From: Hyphomicrobiales bacterium
GTDB taxonomy: Bacteria > Pseudomonadota > Alphaproteobacteria > Rhizobiales > Rhizobiaceae
DNA: 64,000 nucleotides
NCBI GenBank assembly: GCA_900472485.1
Contig: UCII01000005.1
Location: 62,001-126,000 of the forward strand
Reading direction: 5' to 3'
Notes under the pieces: model-generated
Database searches by the model: none
What the model was told of the DNA's origin: nothing
Seen by the model: only the letters and a program-made list of their open reading frames with translations
Shown: positions 46,797 through 58,181 of the stretch, one piece after another
Numbering within the stretch: the stretch's first letter is position 1
How the letters are laid out: each line of letters begins with the position of its first letter
Made by a program: the position numbers and the translations under genes

Positions 46797-47726
46797 ATGT
46801 CCGAGACGAGCCGCAAGCTGACCACTATCTTCTGCGCCGATGTACAGGATTACACGCGCCTTATGGGGAAGGATGAAGAGGGGACGCTGTCCACTCTTCG
46901 CCGTTACCGCGATGCGATGAAACGGCTCATCGAAGCCCATGGCGGCCGTGTCATCAACACCTGGGGCGATGGCGTCTTTGCCGAGTTTCCAAGCGTCGTC
47001 GAAGCCGTGCGCGCTGCAATCGACACGCAGAACGAGCTTGCCGGCTATAATGCCGTGACCGACCCCGATAGGCAGATGCTCTTTCGCATCGGCCTCAATC
47101 TCGGCGATGTGATCGCGGATGGCGATGACCTCTATGGTGACGGCGTCAATATTGCGGCCCGGCTGCAGTCGCGCGCTGCGCCGGGTGGTATCGTCATTTC
47201 CAACACGGTCTACGATCAGGTCCGCAATAAGGTCGCGGTCGGCTTCGATTTCCTTGGCCAGCTGGAAGTCAAGAATATCGATGGCGGTGTGCCGAGCTAT
47301 GCGGTGCGGATCGGCGGCGTGCGGGTTGTCGATACCACGTCCGATTATCGGTCGGCCCCGGAGCCCACTCCTGCGCGGGCACCCGAGCCGGCGATGCGGG
47401 AACCCTTTCCGCAAGACTGGCGGCGGAGTTATGGTGCTGCCCTAGTCGTGTGCATCGGCCTTGCCGTGCTCAACGGCCTGACCTGGCATGGCGAGTTCTG
47501 GGCGAAATGGCCCATACTCGCGATTTTGTGGGTCAACGCGTATCGTTACGTCCGTAGTAACCCGCCGATCGATATGGCGATCGCGAGCCTTGTCATCACG
47601 GGCATCGGGATCGTTGCCATCAACCTTTTCACCTGGCATGGAACACCATGGGCGATGTGGCCGCTCTTCGGGCTTGCGATCGCTGCAGCGGTGCGCTGGG
47701 TCAGTCGACCGCGCAGCGGCGCCTAA
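46797..47726 (+). CDS. Class III adenylate cyclase with C-terminal membrane domain
   Basis: A 309-residue cyclase. The catalytic CHD domain is N-terminal: FCADVQDYTRLM has the first metal Asp, TWGDGVFAEF the second Asp, and VNIAARLQSRA the transition-state Asn/Arg. It is followed by a linker and a 2TM-like module with four hydrophobic segments (about 212-300) containing two WHG motifs. GGGGATGAG precedes the ATG at 46797; the ATG at 46788 is only one base away from that site. Rhizobial genomes contain many such cyclases; the signal sensed is unknown. Confidence 0.88.
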   Translation: MSETSRKLTTIFCADVQDYTRLMGKDEEGTLSTLRRYRDAMKRLIEAHGGRVINTWGDGVFAEFPSVVEAVRAAIDTQNELAGYNAVTDPDRQMLFRIGLNLGDVIADGDDLYGDGVNIAARLQSRAAPGGIVISNTVYDQVRNKVAVGFDFLGQLEVKNIDGGVPSYAVRIGGVRVVDTTSDYRSAPEPTPARAPEPAMREPFPQDWRRSYGAALVVCIGLAVLNGLTWHGEFWAKWPILAILWVNAYRYVRSNPPIDMAIASLVITGIGIVAINLFTWHGTPWAMWPLFGLAIAAAVRWVSRPRSGA

Positions 47727-47739
47727 GGAAGGCACCTCG

Positions 47740-49023
47740 TCAGACGTGCCCCATGCCCGGCTCCAGCGCCGGCGTATCGCCGGGATGGGTGAAGAGCTTG
47801 CCGCGTTCCGCCCACAGCGTTGCGACGATCGACAGCGCGCCAAATACCGTGAAGCCGGCAAGCAGCGGCTGTGCCGTCCCGTCGAACATCTGGCCGACAA
47901 TGCCGCCGAGCAGGACACCGACCGTCGTGGAGATCGAGCTGGTGATGGCCGCTGCCGTGCCCGCCAGATGTCCCATTGGCTCAAGGCTGATTGCCATGCA
48001 ATTGGTGGTGATCACTGCAAACATCATCAGCATCACCGAGATCAGCACATAAATGAAGGTGAAGCTCGGTTGGCCGAACATGCCGACGATGTAGCCGATG
48101 GCGCCCAAAGCGGTGAAAACGATCATGGCGGCATGGGAAATGCGGCGCATGCCGAAGCTGCGCACGAAATAGCCATTGGCGAACTGTGCGACGGCGGTGC
48201 CGGCTGCCGTTGCCGCGAAGGCGATCGGGAAGGTTTCGCCGAGGCCGTAGACCTCGCCGAAGACTTGCTGCACAGAAACGATGTAGGCGCAGATGATGCC
48301 GGTGTAGAGCGTCAGACCGATCATGTAGCCGCAGGTGATGCGGTTGGTCAGCACGGTCTTGAAACCGGACAGCACGGAAGCGACCGAGAGTGGCAAGCGC
48401 TCTTCAACGGGCAGCGTCTCCTTCATGCGGAAGAAGGCGACCAGGAAAAGGCCGGCGCTGACGATGCCGAGCAGAATGAAAATCCACTGCCAGTTCGAAT
48501 AGGCGACGATCATCTGGCCGACGAAGGGCGCAACCATCGGCATGATCATGAAGACGATCATGATATAGGACATCACGCGGGCCATTTCGCGACCGCCGAA
48601 GCAGTCGCGGACGATAGCGAGCGTGGTGATGCGCACGGCCGCGGCGCCGACGCCCTGCGCAAAACGCATCGCCAGCAGGGCAAACAGGCTGCCGCTCCAG
48701 GCTGCGGCAAACAAGGTCACCGTATAGAAGGCCAGACCGCCGAGCAGGATGTACCGCCGGCCATAGGTGTCCGACAGGCTGCCGAAGAAAAGCTGACAGA
48801 TGCCGAAACCGAGGAAATAGACGCCGATAACGAGCTGGGTGTCGTTCGGATTGGCAACATGAAGCGACTGGCCGATATTCGGCAGCGCCGGCAGCATGCT
48901 GTCGATGCCCATCGAAATGCTGGCCGTCATCAGGGCAATCGTGAGGATGAATTCCACGATGCCCAGGCCGATGCGGCTGGAGCCGGACTGTGCAGGCTGC
49001 TGGGATTGAGGCGGGGTCGTCAT
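47740..49023 (-). CDS. MFS drug transporter, Bcr/CflA family (second of a tandem pair)
   Basis: A 427-residue transporter with about twelve membrane helices. The MFS loop motif is GSLSDTYGRRY between helices 2 and 3, and the drug-antiporter segment RFAQGVGAAAVRITTLAIVRD follows helix 4. It belongs to the DHA1 Bcr/CflA family of proton-coupled drug antiporters. It lies 13 bases after the upstream MFS gene. The ATG at 49023 is chosen; an in-frame extension to 49110 overlaps the preceding gene. Confidence 0.9.
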   Translation of the reverse strand: MTTPPQSQQPAQSGSSRIGLGIVEFILTIALMTASISMGIDSMLPALPNIGQSLHVANPNDTQLVIGVYFLGFGICQLFFGSLSDTYGRRYILLGGLAFYTVTLFAAAWSGSLFALLAMRFAQGVGAAAVRITTLAIVRDCFGGREMARVMSYIMIVFMIMPMVAPFVGQMIVAYSNWQWIFILLGIVSAGLFLVAFFRMKETLPVEERLPLSVASVLSGFKTVLTNRITCGYMIGLTLYTGIICAYIVSVQQVFGEVYGLGETFPIAFAATAAGTAVAQFANGYFVRSFGMRRISHAAMIVFTALGAIGYIVGMFGQPSFTFIYVLISVMLMMFAVITTNCMAISLEPMGHLAGTAAAITSSISTTVGVLLGGIVGQMFDGTAQPLLAGFTVFGALSIVATLWAERGKLFTHPGDTPALEPGMGHV

Positions 49024-49036
49024 TCGAATATGCCTG

Positions 49037-50311
49037 TCAATGTAAAGCGAGAGACTGGTCGGCCGGAGGCGGCGCGTTGTGCGGGCGGAACAGCTTTCCC
49101 TTTTCGGCAATCAGCACGAAGACGACGCCGATGAGGGAAACGGTGAAATAGCCGATGACCATCGGTGTCGCCGTGCCGTTATAGAACTGCCCGATGCAAG
49201 CGCCGATCGATGCGCCGCCGACCGTGCTCATGAAGCCGAGTACGGAGGATGCCGTGCCCGCAACATGGCCAAGAGGTTCCATCGCGAGAGAGTTGAAGTT
49301 GGAACCAATCCAGCCGAATTGAAACATGGCCAGTGCGAAAAAGACCATAAATAGGGGGAACGGCATCGGTGATGGTCCGTAAAGCTGCACCAGCAGCCAA
49401 CAGAAGGTGATGGCGACAAAGCCCAGCAGGGCCGTGTGCGACAGCCGGCGCATGCCGAAGCGGCCGACAAACTGAGAGTTGACGAAGGACGACAGAGCCA
49501 TGAACGCCGCCACGCCGCCGAATGCCAGCGGCGTATAGACGCCAAGGCCGTAGATGTTGTTGTAGATCTGCTGGGCAGAATTGATGAAGCCGAACAACGC
49601 GCCGAAGAGGAATGTGCTGGCAAGGGTGTAACAGAGTGCTACGCGGTCCGTCAGAACGATCTTGAAGCCGGCAGCGACAGACTTCACGGTCAATGGGCGG
49701 ATATTTTCAGGCTTCAGCGTCTCTGGAAGCCGGAAATACATCCAGAGGCCGACGAGTGTTGCCATGGCGCCGATGAAGACGAAGATCATGTGCCAGGTGC
49801 TGACCAGCAGGATGATCTGCCCGCTTCCCGGTGCAATGACCGGAACGATCATGAAGACCATCATGATGAGCGACATCACCTCGGCCATCAGGCGGCCGCC
49901 GAAGACGTCGCGGACGATGGAGACGGTGATGACGCGGGTGGCCGCCGAACCGAGGCCCTGAATGAAGCGGAGCGCCAGCAGACCTGCGAAAGACGGGATG
50001 AGGGCAATGCCGAATGCCGAAATCACGTAGATGGTGATGCCGATCAAGAGTGGCATGCGGCGGCCGAAGCGATCCGACAGGGGGCCATAGATAAGCTGGG
50101 CCGAGCCGAAGCCGATCAGATATGCTGTTACGACATATTGCCGATGGTTTTCGTTCATCACGCCGAGGCTGGAACCGATCTGCTGCAGCGCGGGAAGCAT
50201 GATGTCGATTGCGAGTGAGTTAATCGCCATCAGGAAGGCCGCGAGTGCGATGAACTCGCGTTTGCCCATGGGCAGTTGCCCATGGGACATGGCCTGGGAT
50301 GAAGTCGTCAC
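49037..50311 (-). CDS. MFS drug transporter, Bcr/CflA family (first of a tandem pair)
   Basis: A 424-residue paralogue of the downstream transporter, with the same twelve-helix plan. Its A-loop is GPLSDRFGRRM and its drug-antiporter segment is RFIQGLGSAATRVITVSIVRD. The GTG at 50311 has GGGA nine bases upstream; an ATG at 50290 is the alternative. The pair is an old tandem duplication. The substrates are unknown. It is on the same strand as grxD, which lies 98 bases upstream. Confidence 0.9.
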   Translation of the reverse strand: MTTSSQAMSHGQLPMGKREFIALAAFLMAINSLAIDIMLPALQQIGSSLGVMNENHRQYVVTAYLIGFGSAQLIYGPLSDRFGRRMPLLIGITIYVISAFGIALIPSFAGLLALRFIQGLGSAATRVITVSIVRDVFGGRLMAEVMSLIMMVFMIVPVIAPGSGQIILLVSTWHMIFVFIGAMATLVGLWMYFRLPETLKPENIRPLTVKSVAAGFKIVLTDRVALCYTLASTFLFGALFGFINSAQQIYNNIYGLGVYTPLAFGGVAAFMALSSFVNSQFVGRFGMRRLSHTALLGFVAITFCWLLVQLYGPSPMPFPLFMVFFALAMFQFGWIGSNFNSLAMEPLGHVAGTASSVLGFMSTVGGASIGACIGQFYNGTATPMVIGYFTVSLIGVVFVLIAEKGKLFRPHNAPPPADQSLALH

Positions 50312-50409
50312 GGTTTTATTCCCATAAACATGTCAAGGGCGCCGCCCGGCGGCAGCGCCATATCGATCAAATTGAACTATGGAAACCGGACGGGGAGCCC
50401 GGTACCCGG

Positions 50410-50745
50410 TCAGGCGGCGCCGCGAACGCTGATGCCGTGTTCTTGAAAGTGTTGCTGCAACTCGCCCGCCTGGAACATTTCGCGCACGATGTCACAGCCG
50501 CCGATGAACTCGCCCTTTACGTAAAGCTGCGGAATGGTCGGCCAGTTGGAATAGTCCTTGATGCCCTGACGGATTTCAGCGTCGGCCAGGACATTGATGC
50601 CCTTATAATCGACGCCGATATAGTCGAGAATCTGGACCACCTGGCCGGAGAAACCACACTGCGGGAACTGGGGAGTGCCCTTCATGAAGAGAACGACGTC
50701 GTTGTTCTTAACTTCGTTGGCGATGAATTCCTGAATGCCGCTCAT
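50410..50745 (-). CDS. grxD: Monothiol glutaredoxin (Grx4 type)
   Basis: A 111-residue monothiol glutaredoxin with the CGFS active site ([13 protein letters not shown]), the motif of glutaredoxins that bind a [2Fe-2S] cluster with glutathione and pair with Bol[27 protein letters not shown] and the cis-Pro are also present. The ATG at 50745 gives the normal length; the longer frame to 50880 has no Grx homology. bolA lies 2.1 kb away on the same strand, separated by two plus-strand genes. Confidence 0.96.
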   Translation of the reverse strand: MSGIQEFIANEVKNNDVVLFMKGTPQFPQCGFSGQVVQILDYIGVDYKGINVLADAEIRQGIKDYSNWPTIPQLYVKGEFIGGCDIVREMFQAGELQQHFQEHGISVRGAA

Positions 50746-51132
50746 TGTCCAGTTCCTTTCACATGCGGGGTCAAGGTCCGCAGCGTTACATCTGTCCCTT
50801 AAATAGCAAGCGTCCGGCTTGATTTCCAGCCGCAAAACGAAGCTGCCGTCTTTTTCATCGCATGAATAGATTTCCGGCATCAGTCGTTAACAGGAACGTC
50901 CGGAAAGTGTCGATTGGCGGTCTTTTTTGAACAGTGCGTTTTGAAATCGCCTCTTCAACTCCAAGCCTGAACAACACACATCAACTTATAATCAAGGGAC
51001 GATGAATATTAGTATGCTACCTAATTTACAAACCAACGGTATGTTTGTTAGAGTCTGCCGATTGATGCGATTTGGCGCGTATCGGTCCCTTGTCGGCATT
51101 GCATTCGCATATTTCTTGAGGGAGCGGACTCC

Positions 51133-51435
51133 ATGAGCCACCATCACTATTCCGAAGGGCAGGTTGGGGAAGAGCGGGAATTTTATAGCTCTGAAGATAC
51201 GAGTGAAGGGGAGCGGGAATATTACGAGCATGTACGCACACCACGAGCATCGATCCTGAACAGTACCGTGACCGTGAGTGCCATCGTGCTTATTCTGAGC
51301 ATCGCTTTCGGTTACCGGGCCTCGACAGCACCGACGCCGCAATCGACCACACCGCCGGCCGTCGAGAAAATCATAACTGCGCCGTCGGTGGACTCCTGTG
51401 CCGATATCTCTCCCTATCCGCGCCGGGAATGCTGA
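51133..51435 (+). CDS. Small single-pass membrane protein of unknown function
   Basis: A 100-residue protein. The first 38 residues are hydrophilic and acidic (EGQVGEEREFYSSEDTSEGERE), then one membrane helix (about 41-61, ILNSTVTVSAIVLILSIAFGY), then a Pro/Thr-rich periplasmic tail with two Cys (SCADISPYPRREC). GAGGGAG precedes the ATG at 51133. The upstream 387 bases (50746-51132) are AT-richer than the surroundings and carry no other gene. No recognised family. Confidence 0.6.
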   Translation: MSHHHYSEGQVGEEREFYSSEDTSEGEREYYEHVRTPRASILNSTVTVSAIVLILSIAFGYRASTAPTPQSTTPPAVEKIITAPSVDSCADISPYPRREC

Positions 51436-51655
51436 TATATCGGAATTCGGATTTTACCCTTGGTACGGCGAACAAGCCGGCTGAGGGTGGTTGTGTATCC
51501 GTCATGCGGGCTGAAGCGGTTATAAACGTTTGATCCTATGTTTTTGTTTTTTGGATGATTTATTGCAGCCTGCCATGAAAAAGCCGGCAGGCCATGGTCT
51601 TGGCGATGTTCAGATTTTATCAGTGCGTTGGCGCGTCCCGGGGACAGACTACAAT

Positions 51656-52855
51656 ATGAATCCTATCAAGAAGAGGGTGGTTCTCCACTTCCCTGGCTTC
51701 GAGCCGCTGGATGCTGCCGCACATCGGGCTCGTTATGACCGTTCCGCCCGGCAGAGCGGCGGCGCCTGGGATTTTGCCGCCTCGGTGGGGGAGTTGAAGA
51801 ATTTTGGCCGGGCACCGTATTTCGATGTCACCGCGACGACTGCGGATTGGCATACCCAAAGTCGCATTCATATCGTCGATCATAACGATCTGGTTGCTAC
51901 GCTGAATGGGAGGCCATTCTTCACGCGGCTCATCCAGGGCTATCTTGCTGCCGCAAGGGTTGCCATTTCCGGCGGTATGGCCGGCTATTTCCGTCATGCG
52001 TGGCGCTTCGGCCTGTTCTTCATCTTTCCCTTTCTGCTGATGCTGGTGGGGCTGGTTCTCAGCCTATCGATCGCGTTTACGCCGATCCTGTTCGGGCTGC
52101 CGGCATGGAGCCATATCGGCAGCATCGCGCTCGCGGTCGCCTTCTTCGTCTATGTCTTCCTGCCGCAGGCCGAGAAGCTGCATACTTTGCATCTCTTCTC
52201 CGATTGGGAAATGGCGGTCGCGATGGCGGGGTTGAACGGAATAGGTGCCGAACAGTGGCTGGAAGCGAGCGCCGTCAGCGTCCGGCAAGCCCTGGATGAG
52301 CCCGACGTCGAAGAATTCGTCATCTCCTCGCATAGTATGGGCTCGTCGGTGGCGGCCCACGTGGTCGGCCTGTTGCTCGAGCGCGAGCCGGACCTGCTGC
52401 AGGGCAAGCGCGTGGTGTTTACGACGCTTGGTAGTGCCATCCTGCAATGCGCCCTCATGCGGCCGGCAAAGGTGCTGCGCTCACGTGTGGGATTGATCGC
52501 ACGCTGCAAGGATATCTTCTGGCTCGACGTTCACTGTCTGACCGATGCAATCCATTTTTATAAGACGAAGGTCGCGACTGTTTGCGGGCATGAGGATGCC
52601 CAACAGGCTTCGATCCTGTTCATACGCTTCAAACAGATGCTGTCGGAAAAGCATTACAAGAAGATCAAGCGGGATTTCCTGCGGGTTCACCGGCAATATG
52701 TGCTCGGTCCCGATCTCAGGGCCTTCTTCGATTTCACGCTGATGACGTCCGGTCCGCTGCCGGCCTCCGATTTCGCTGAATTCTCACCGAAGAGATTGCC
52801 GGAGCTGCGCTTCAACTCCGGCGCAGAGGCGCAGGCGCTTTCAGTCGGGGGCTGA
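51656..52855 (+). CDS. Membrane-associated serine hydrolase-like protein
   Basis: A 399-residue protein of alpha/beta-hydrolase type. The N-terminus has VVLHFPGFEPLD, a first beta-strand and oxyanion region. Two membrane helices (about 120-143 and 151-168, FIFPFLLMLVGLVLSLSIAF) follow. The nucleophile elbow is SHSMGSS near residue 227, where Gly of GxSxG is replaced by Ser. The C-terminal stretch is conserved-looking but unassigned. The ATG at 51656 has only a weak site. Its stop overlaps the end of the convergent bolA gene by 15 bases. The substrate is unknown. Confidence 0.65.
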   Translation: MNPIKKRVVLHFPGFEPLDAAAHRARYDRSARQSGGAWDFAASVGELKNFGRAPYFDVTATTADWHTQSRIHIVDHNDLVATLNGRPFFTRLIQGYLAAARVAISGGMAGYFRHAWRFGLFFIFPFLLMLVGLVLSLSIAFTPILFGLPAWSHIGSIALAVAFFVYVFLPQAEKLHTLHLFSDWEMAVAMAGLNGIGAEQWLEASAVSVRQALDEPDVEEFVISSHSMGSSVAAHVVGLLLEREPDLLQGKRVVFTTLGSAILQCALMRPAKVLRSRVGLIARCKDIFWLDVHCLTDAIHFYKTKVATVCGHEDAQQASILFIRFKQMLSEKHYKKIKRDFLRVHRQYVLGPDLRAFFDFTLMTSGPLPASDFAEFSPKRLPELRFNSGAEAQALSVGG

Positions 52856-53074
52856 CGTCTGCAGCGCAAGGGCGTGCAGCACGCCGCCCATATTGCCTTT
52901 CAGGGCGTCATAGACCATCTGGTGTTGCTGCACGCGGCTCTTGCCGCGGAAGGCTTCCGCGACAACTTCGGCTGCATAGTGATCGCCATCCCCGGCCAGG
53001 TCGCGAATCGTCACCTTGGCGCCGGGAATGCCGGCCTTGATCATGTCTTCGATATCGCCGGGGTTCATGGGCAT
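52841..53074 (-). CDS. BolA-family protein
   Basis: A 77-residue protein of the BolA family, which binds monothiol glutaredoxin to form a [2Fe-2S] sensing or transfer complex. It has the class II KH-like fold: DIEDMIKAGIPGAKVTIRDL, then GDGDHYAAEVVAEAFRGKSRVQQHQMVYDAL, with the conserved His in GDGDHY. ATGs at 53074 and 53068 are both possible. It lies 14 bases after purL on the same strand, so it is probably cotranscribed with it. Confidence 0.9.
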   Translation of the reverse strand: MPMNPGDIEDMIKAGIPGAKVTIRDLAGDGDHYAAEVVAEAFRGKSRVQQHQMVYDALKGNMGGVLHALALQTSAPD

Positions 53075-53088
53075 GAGTGGTACCTCGA

Positions 53089-55362
<2,274 letters not shown>

Positions 55363-55417
55363 TCAGGGATCGGGGTCTCTTTAGCGCAACTCTCCCTGTC
55401 GTGCGACAGGAAAATCA

Positions 55418-55438
55418 CCGGCGTTCACAACACGCCGG
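55418..55438 (-). terminator. Hairpin terminator after the PagL-like gene
   Basis: A 7-bp stem CCGGCGT/ACGCCGG (55418-55424 with 55432-55438), followed on the minus strand by TGATTTTCC, between the deacylase stop and purL. Confidence 0.5.
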
Positions 55439-55492
55439 CGTAGATGCAGCGAAAATCCAAGCGCGCGGCTATGGGCGGCGGCTTCGCAGAGG

Positions 55493-56101
55493 TCAGAATT
55501 TATAGCCGACCATGATGCCGGCGCGTGTCATGCCGCCGTTAGGCCCGTCACAAAGATTGGCATGCGACGAATGCGCGATCTGCGCCATCACGTTCCAGTG
55601 GCTGTCGAAATTGTAGCCGAGGCCGGCATATTCGTGGAAGAGCAGGCGACAGCCAAGCATCGGACCATGCTCCCGCCAGTCGTCCAGGTTGCCGGTGTGC
55701 ACTGTGCCGCCGAAGCCGAGTTCGGTGAAGATGCCGTTGCTATGCGTAAGCGTCCAGGAGAGGCCGCCATAGACTTGCGTCGCAGAGCCTGACGTGCCGA
55801 TCGATGTGCCGACGTGAATACGCGGATGGGTCAACTGATCCTTCCAGTCGGCGGTTGGATTGTAGCCGAACGGATTGAAGAGGACCTGGACATCCGGGAA
55901 TACGCCGCTCTCGTGCTCGTTGCCGCTCTGGATGGAGCCGCTCGCGCCAAAACGCAGTTCGTCGAAAATCTTGACTGGAGCGGGGGGAGTAGCCGTCACC
56001 GCATCTGCGGCGGTTGCGGCCGATTGACCTGCAACAAATACCGAACTGATTGCCAGAAAACTCGAAACTAAACGCTTGCTGAAAAAGCTTGCAATAGCCA
56101 T
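55493..56101 (-). CDS. Lipid A 3-O-deacylase, PagL-like
   Basis: A 202-residue outer-membrane protein with a signal peptide (cleavage around SAATAADA, residues 26-33). The mature part alternates hydrophobic and polar residues as in a small beta-barrel, ends in an aromatic Phe as outer-membrane barrels do (GYKF), and has the PagL active-site region AHSSHANLCDGPNGG with the His and Ser pair. Family members remove a 3-O acyl chain from lipid A and alter LPS recognition by hosts. Assignment is by motif and barrel pattern. Confidence 0.78.
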   Translation of the reverse strand: MAIASFFSKRLVSSFLAISSVFVAGQSAATAADAVTATPPAPVKIFDELRFGASGSIQSGNEHESGVFPDVQVLFNPFGYNPTADWKDQLTHPRIHVGTSIGTSGSATQVYGGLSWTLTHSNGIFTELGFGGTVHTGNLDDWREHGPMLGCRLLFHEYAGLGYNFDSHWNVMAQIAHSSHANLCDGPNGGMTRAGIMVGYKF

Positions 56102-56224
56102 GCACTCCCCCTGGTGTGGCGGGCGAATCCTCGTTTTTTATTGATAGAATGGTAGCATGCTAAGAGTCGAGACGGCGAAATCGCATTTGCGCAAGATGTC
56201 TGTCGATAAATTAATAAGGCTTGC

Positions 56225-57643
56225 TTAAATGTGACTATCGTATCCCGACGAGCCGTTTTCCAGCAACCTGCGTAATGTCATGAAGCCCGCCGCGACATCT
56301 TCTCGCTGTGGGGGCGACGAAAAAGCGATGCGGACCCTGTGGAAAACCCGTTCGATTCGCGCCGCCTTGAACTCGTCTTCGTCATCGATCAACACCCCCT
56401 CGGTAAGGGCGGCGTTCTTGAATGTGCCTGACAGCCAGGGTTCGGGCAGCTTCAGCCACAGGAACGGCAGATGCGGATGCGAATTGAACTCAAAGCCCGC
56501 CAATGCCTCGCGCGCCAGCTGCTCGCGTGCCTTGATTTCCTCAACCGCTTTGCGACGCAATTCCAATGCGTGACCGCCAAGGACGAGCCGCGCGCAGGTT
56601 TCGGCCAGGATGAAGGGCAGGCCGCCTGTTGTCATCTTATGGGTGACTTTGATGCGTTGGGCGAAATGCGGCGGGCAGGCGACCCAGCCGCCGCGCACGC
56701 CGGCTGTCACCGATTTAGACAAGCTGCTGACGACGAACGTCCGCTCCGGCGCAATGGTGGCCATAAGCGGGTTCTGGTCACCGGTCATGCCGCCATAGAG
56801 ATCGTCTTCGATCAGCCACACACTGTGGCGGCGCGCAATAGCGGCAATCGCGCGGCGCCTGGATTCCGGCATTGTCACCAGGGTAGGATTATGGGCCGTC
56901 GGCATCAGGAAGGCGAGGCGTGGATGCTGCTGCTGGCAGAGACGCTCGAAATCCTCGGGGATCATTCCGTGCTCGTCCGAATCCACCAGGATCGTGCGGC
57001 GTCCGAGCAAGCGTGCGGCACGGCTGATCTGCGTATAGGTGAGGTTCTCGAAGACGATCTTGTCGCCCGGCGAGGTGACGGCCGAAATGACGGCAATGGC
57101 GGCGGCATGGGCGCCGAGCGTCAGTACGATCGTCTCGATTGCCGGCTGCCAGCCGTTGCGGGCAAGCCAGATCTGTCCCGCCTCAAACCAGCTCGCCGGG
57201 AAGTTCCTTGAATAGGAAGAGATCTCCGTCTGGTGCTCACTGCTGATGTCGGCGAAGAGCTTGCCGATGATCACGCCCTGGCCGATGTCGGGAGCGGCGG
57301 TCGTATCGAAGCGGATCTTGGCATCGGGCGTATTCAGGCCGCGGGTGCCGGCAAGTGCCTGCGTGATCGGATCCACGAGTTCGATCTGCTTGCCGTTCGA
57401 ACGTTCCAGAACATAGGTGCCGCGGCCGACTTCGCCGGCCACGAGACCGCGTTCATGCACGAGGGCATAGGCCCGGCTGACCGTGCCGATGGTCACGCCG
57501 ATATCATAGGCGAGATTGCGCTGCGGCGGCAATTTGGTGCCGGGCGGCAATACGCCATGGGTAATGGCGTGTTCGATGGCGTCGGCGACGCGGATATAGA
57601 CCGGGCCGGTTCCGCTGGAAATGTCTGGAAGCCAATTTGTCAT
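56225..57643 (-). CDS. MocR/PdxR-type GntR regulator with aminotransferase domain
   Basis: A 472-residue regulator. The N-terminal 80 residues form a GntR winged helix (VADAIEHAITHGVLPPGTKLPPQRNLA). The rest is a class I aminotransferase-like domain: NLTYTQIS, MPTAHNPTLVTMPE, WLIEDDLYGGM (cofactor Asp) and VVSSLSKSVTAGVRGGW, with the PLP-binding Lys in SLSKS. Such MocR proteins sense PLP or an amino acid and control adjacent genes. It is divergent from a DUF1127 gene; a palindrome overlaps its start codon, suggesting autoregulation. Confidence 0.92.
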   Translation of the reverse strand: MTNWLPDISSGTGPVYIRVADAIEHAITHGVLPPGTKLPPQRNLAYDIGVTIGTVSRAYALVHERGLVAGEVGRGTYVLERSNGKQIELVDPITQALAGTRGLNTPDAKIRFDTTAAPDIGQGVIIGKLFADISSEHQTEISSYSRNFPASWFEAGQIWLARNGWQPAIETIVLTLGAHAAAIAVISAVTSPGDKIVFENLTYTQISRAARLLGRRTILVDSDEHGMIPEDFERLCQQQHPRLAFLMPTAHNPTLVTMPESRRRAIAAIARRHSVWLIEDDLYGGMTGDQNPLMATIAPERTFVVSSLSKSVTAGVRGGWVACPPHFAQRIKVTHKMTTGGLPFILAETCARLVLGGHALELRRKAVEEIKAREQLAREALAGFEFNSHPHLPFLWLKLPEPWLSGTFKNAALTEGVLIDDEDEFKAARIERVFHRVRIAFSSPPQREDVAAGFMTLRRLLENGSSGYDSHI

Positions 57644-57665
57644 AATGACAATTTCCTAGATTGTC
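57637..57665. promoter_or_regulatory. Candidate operator palindromes at the MocR start
   Basis: A perfect 15-bp palindrome TTGTCAT-A-ATGACAA (57637-57651) contains the MocR start codon (57641-57643), and GACAAT-N7-ATTGTC (57647-57652 with 57660-57665) overlaps it. A further ATTGTC half-site lies at 57723-57728, in the leader of the divergent DUF1127 gene. The repeats are seen; binding by the MocR regulator is inference. Confidence 0.45.
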
Positions 57666-57748
57666 CCTGTCATTGAGTCAAGAGTATGAGTCAATTTGTA
57701 TCGTTTGGCTCGATACTCGAAAATTGTCACCCTCATACGAGAATAAAG

Positions 57749-57994
57749 ATGAGCGCAATAGATACAATCTGCTCGGCTAAGGCGCAATCTGCGTCCTTGG
57801 CAAGCGCAAAGGCCGGGGCGGCGGCGCCAAAGCTGCCCCCAATGCGTCGGCTTTGGGCCGTTTATCTGCATTGGCTGGAGAAGCGTGAGAGCCGCTGGGT
57901 TCTGCGGGGCCTAACGGACGATCAGTTGAACGACATCGGCCTGACCCGGCGCGAAGCGGCAGCGGAAGCAAAGAAGTCGTTTTTCTGGGAGTGA
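57749..57994 (+). CDS. DUF1127 small basic protein
   Basis: An 81-residue protein with the DUF1127 C-terminal motif: RRLWAVYLHWLEKRESRWVLRGLTDDQLNDIGLTRREA, ending KKSFFWE. DUF1127 (YjiS-like) proteins are small Arg-rich proteins; in Agrobacterium and Rhodobacter, members affect RNA turnover, phosphate and carbon metabolism. The N-terminal half is Ala-rich. It is divergent from the MocR gene and its 3' end is partly duplicated at 59164. Confidence 0.85.
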   Translation: MSAIDTICSAKAQSASLASAKAGAAAPKLPPMRRLWAVYLHWLEKRESRWVLRGLTDDQLNDIGLTRREAAAEAKKSFFWE

Positions 57995-58000
57995 GCGGGC
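57930..58000 (+). repeat. Direct repeat, copy 1 (DUF1127 3' end)
   Basis: A 71-bp segment encoding NDIGLTRREAAAEAKKSFFWE and the bases after the stop; it is repeated at 59164-59234 with about nine differences, most of them silent or conservative. Confidence 0.75.
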
Positions 58001-58181
58001 TGAGCCGCATATCAAGCTAACGAGCCTCTTATTCAGCCATTTCACATCCTTGACATCACGCAGCGTGTGAACGAGTCTGCAGTGGCTGCGCGACTGGCGG
58101 ATTATGATGGAAAACCATCGTGGAACGCAGCCTTATATGCCGACCGCCTGGGCCTCACTGAGAAATGCGATGGAGGCTCAT

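Noticed and set aside
47488-49134. A 548-residue plus-strand frame opposite the MFS gene
   Set aside because: Charged, His- and Asp-rich composition typical of antisense to membrane-protein codons; the minus-strand transporter is clear.
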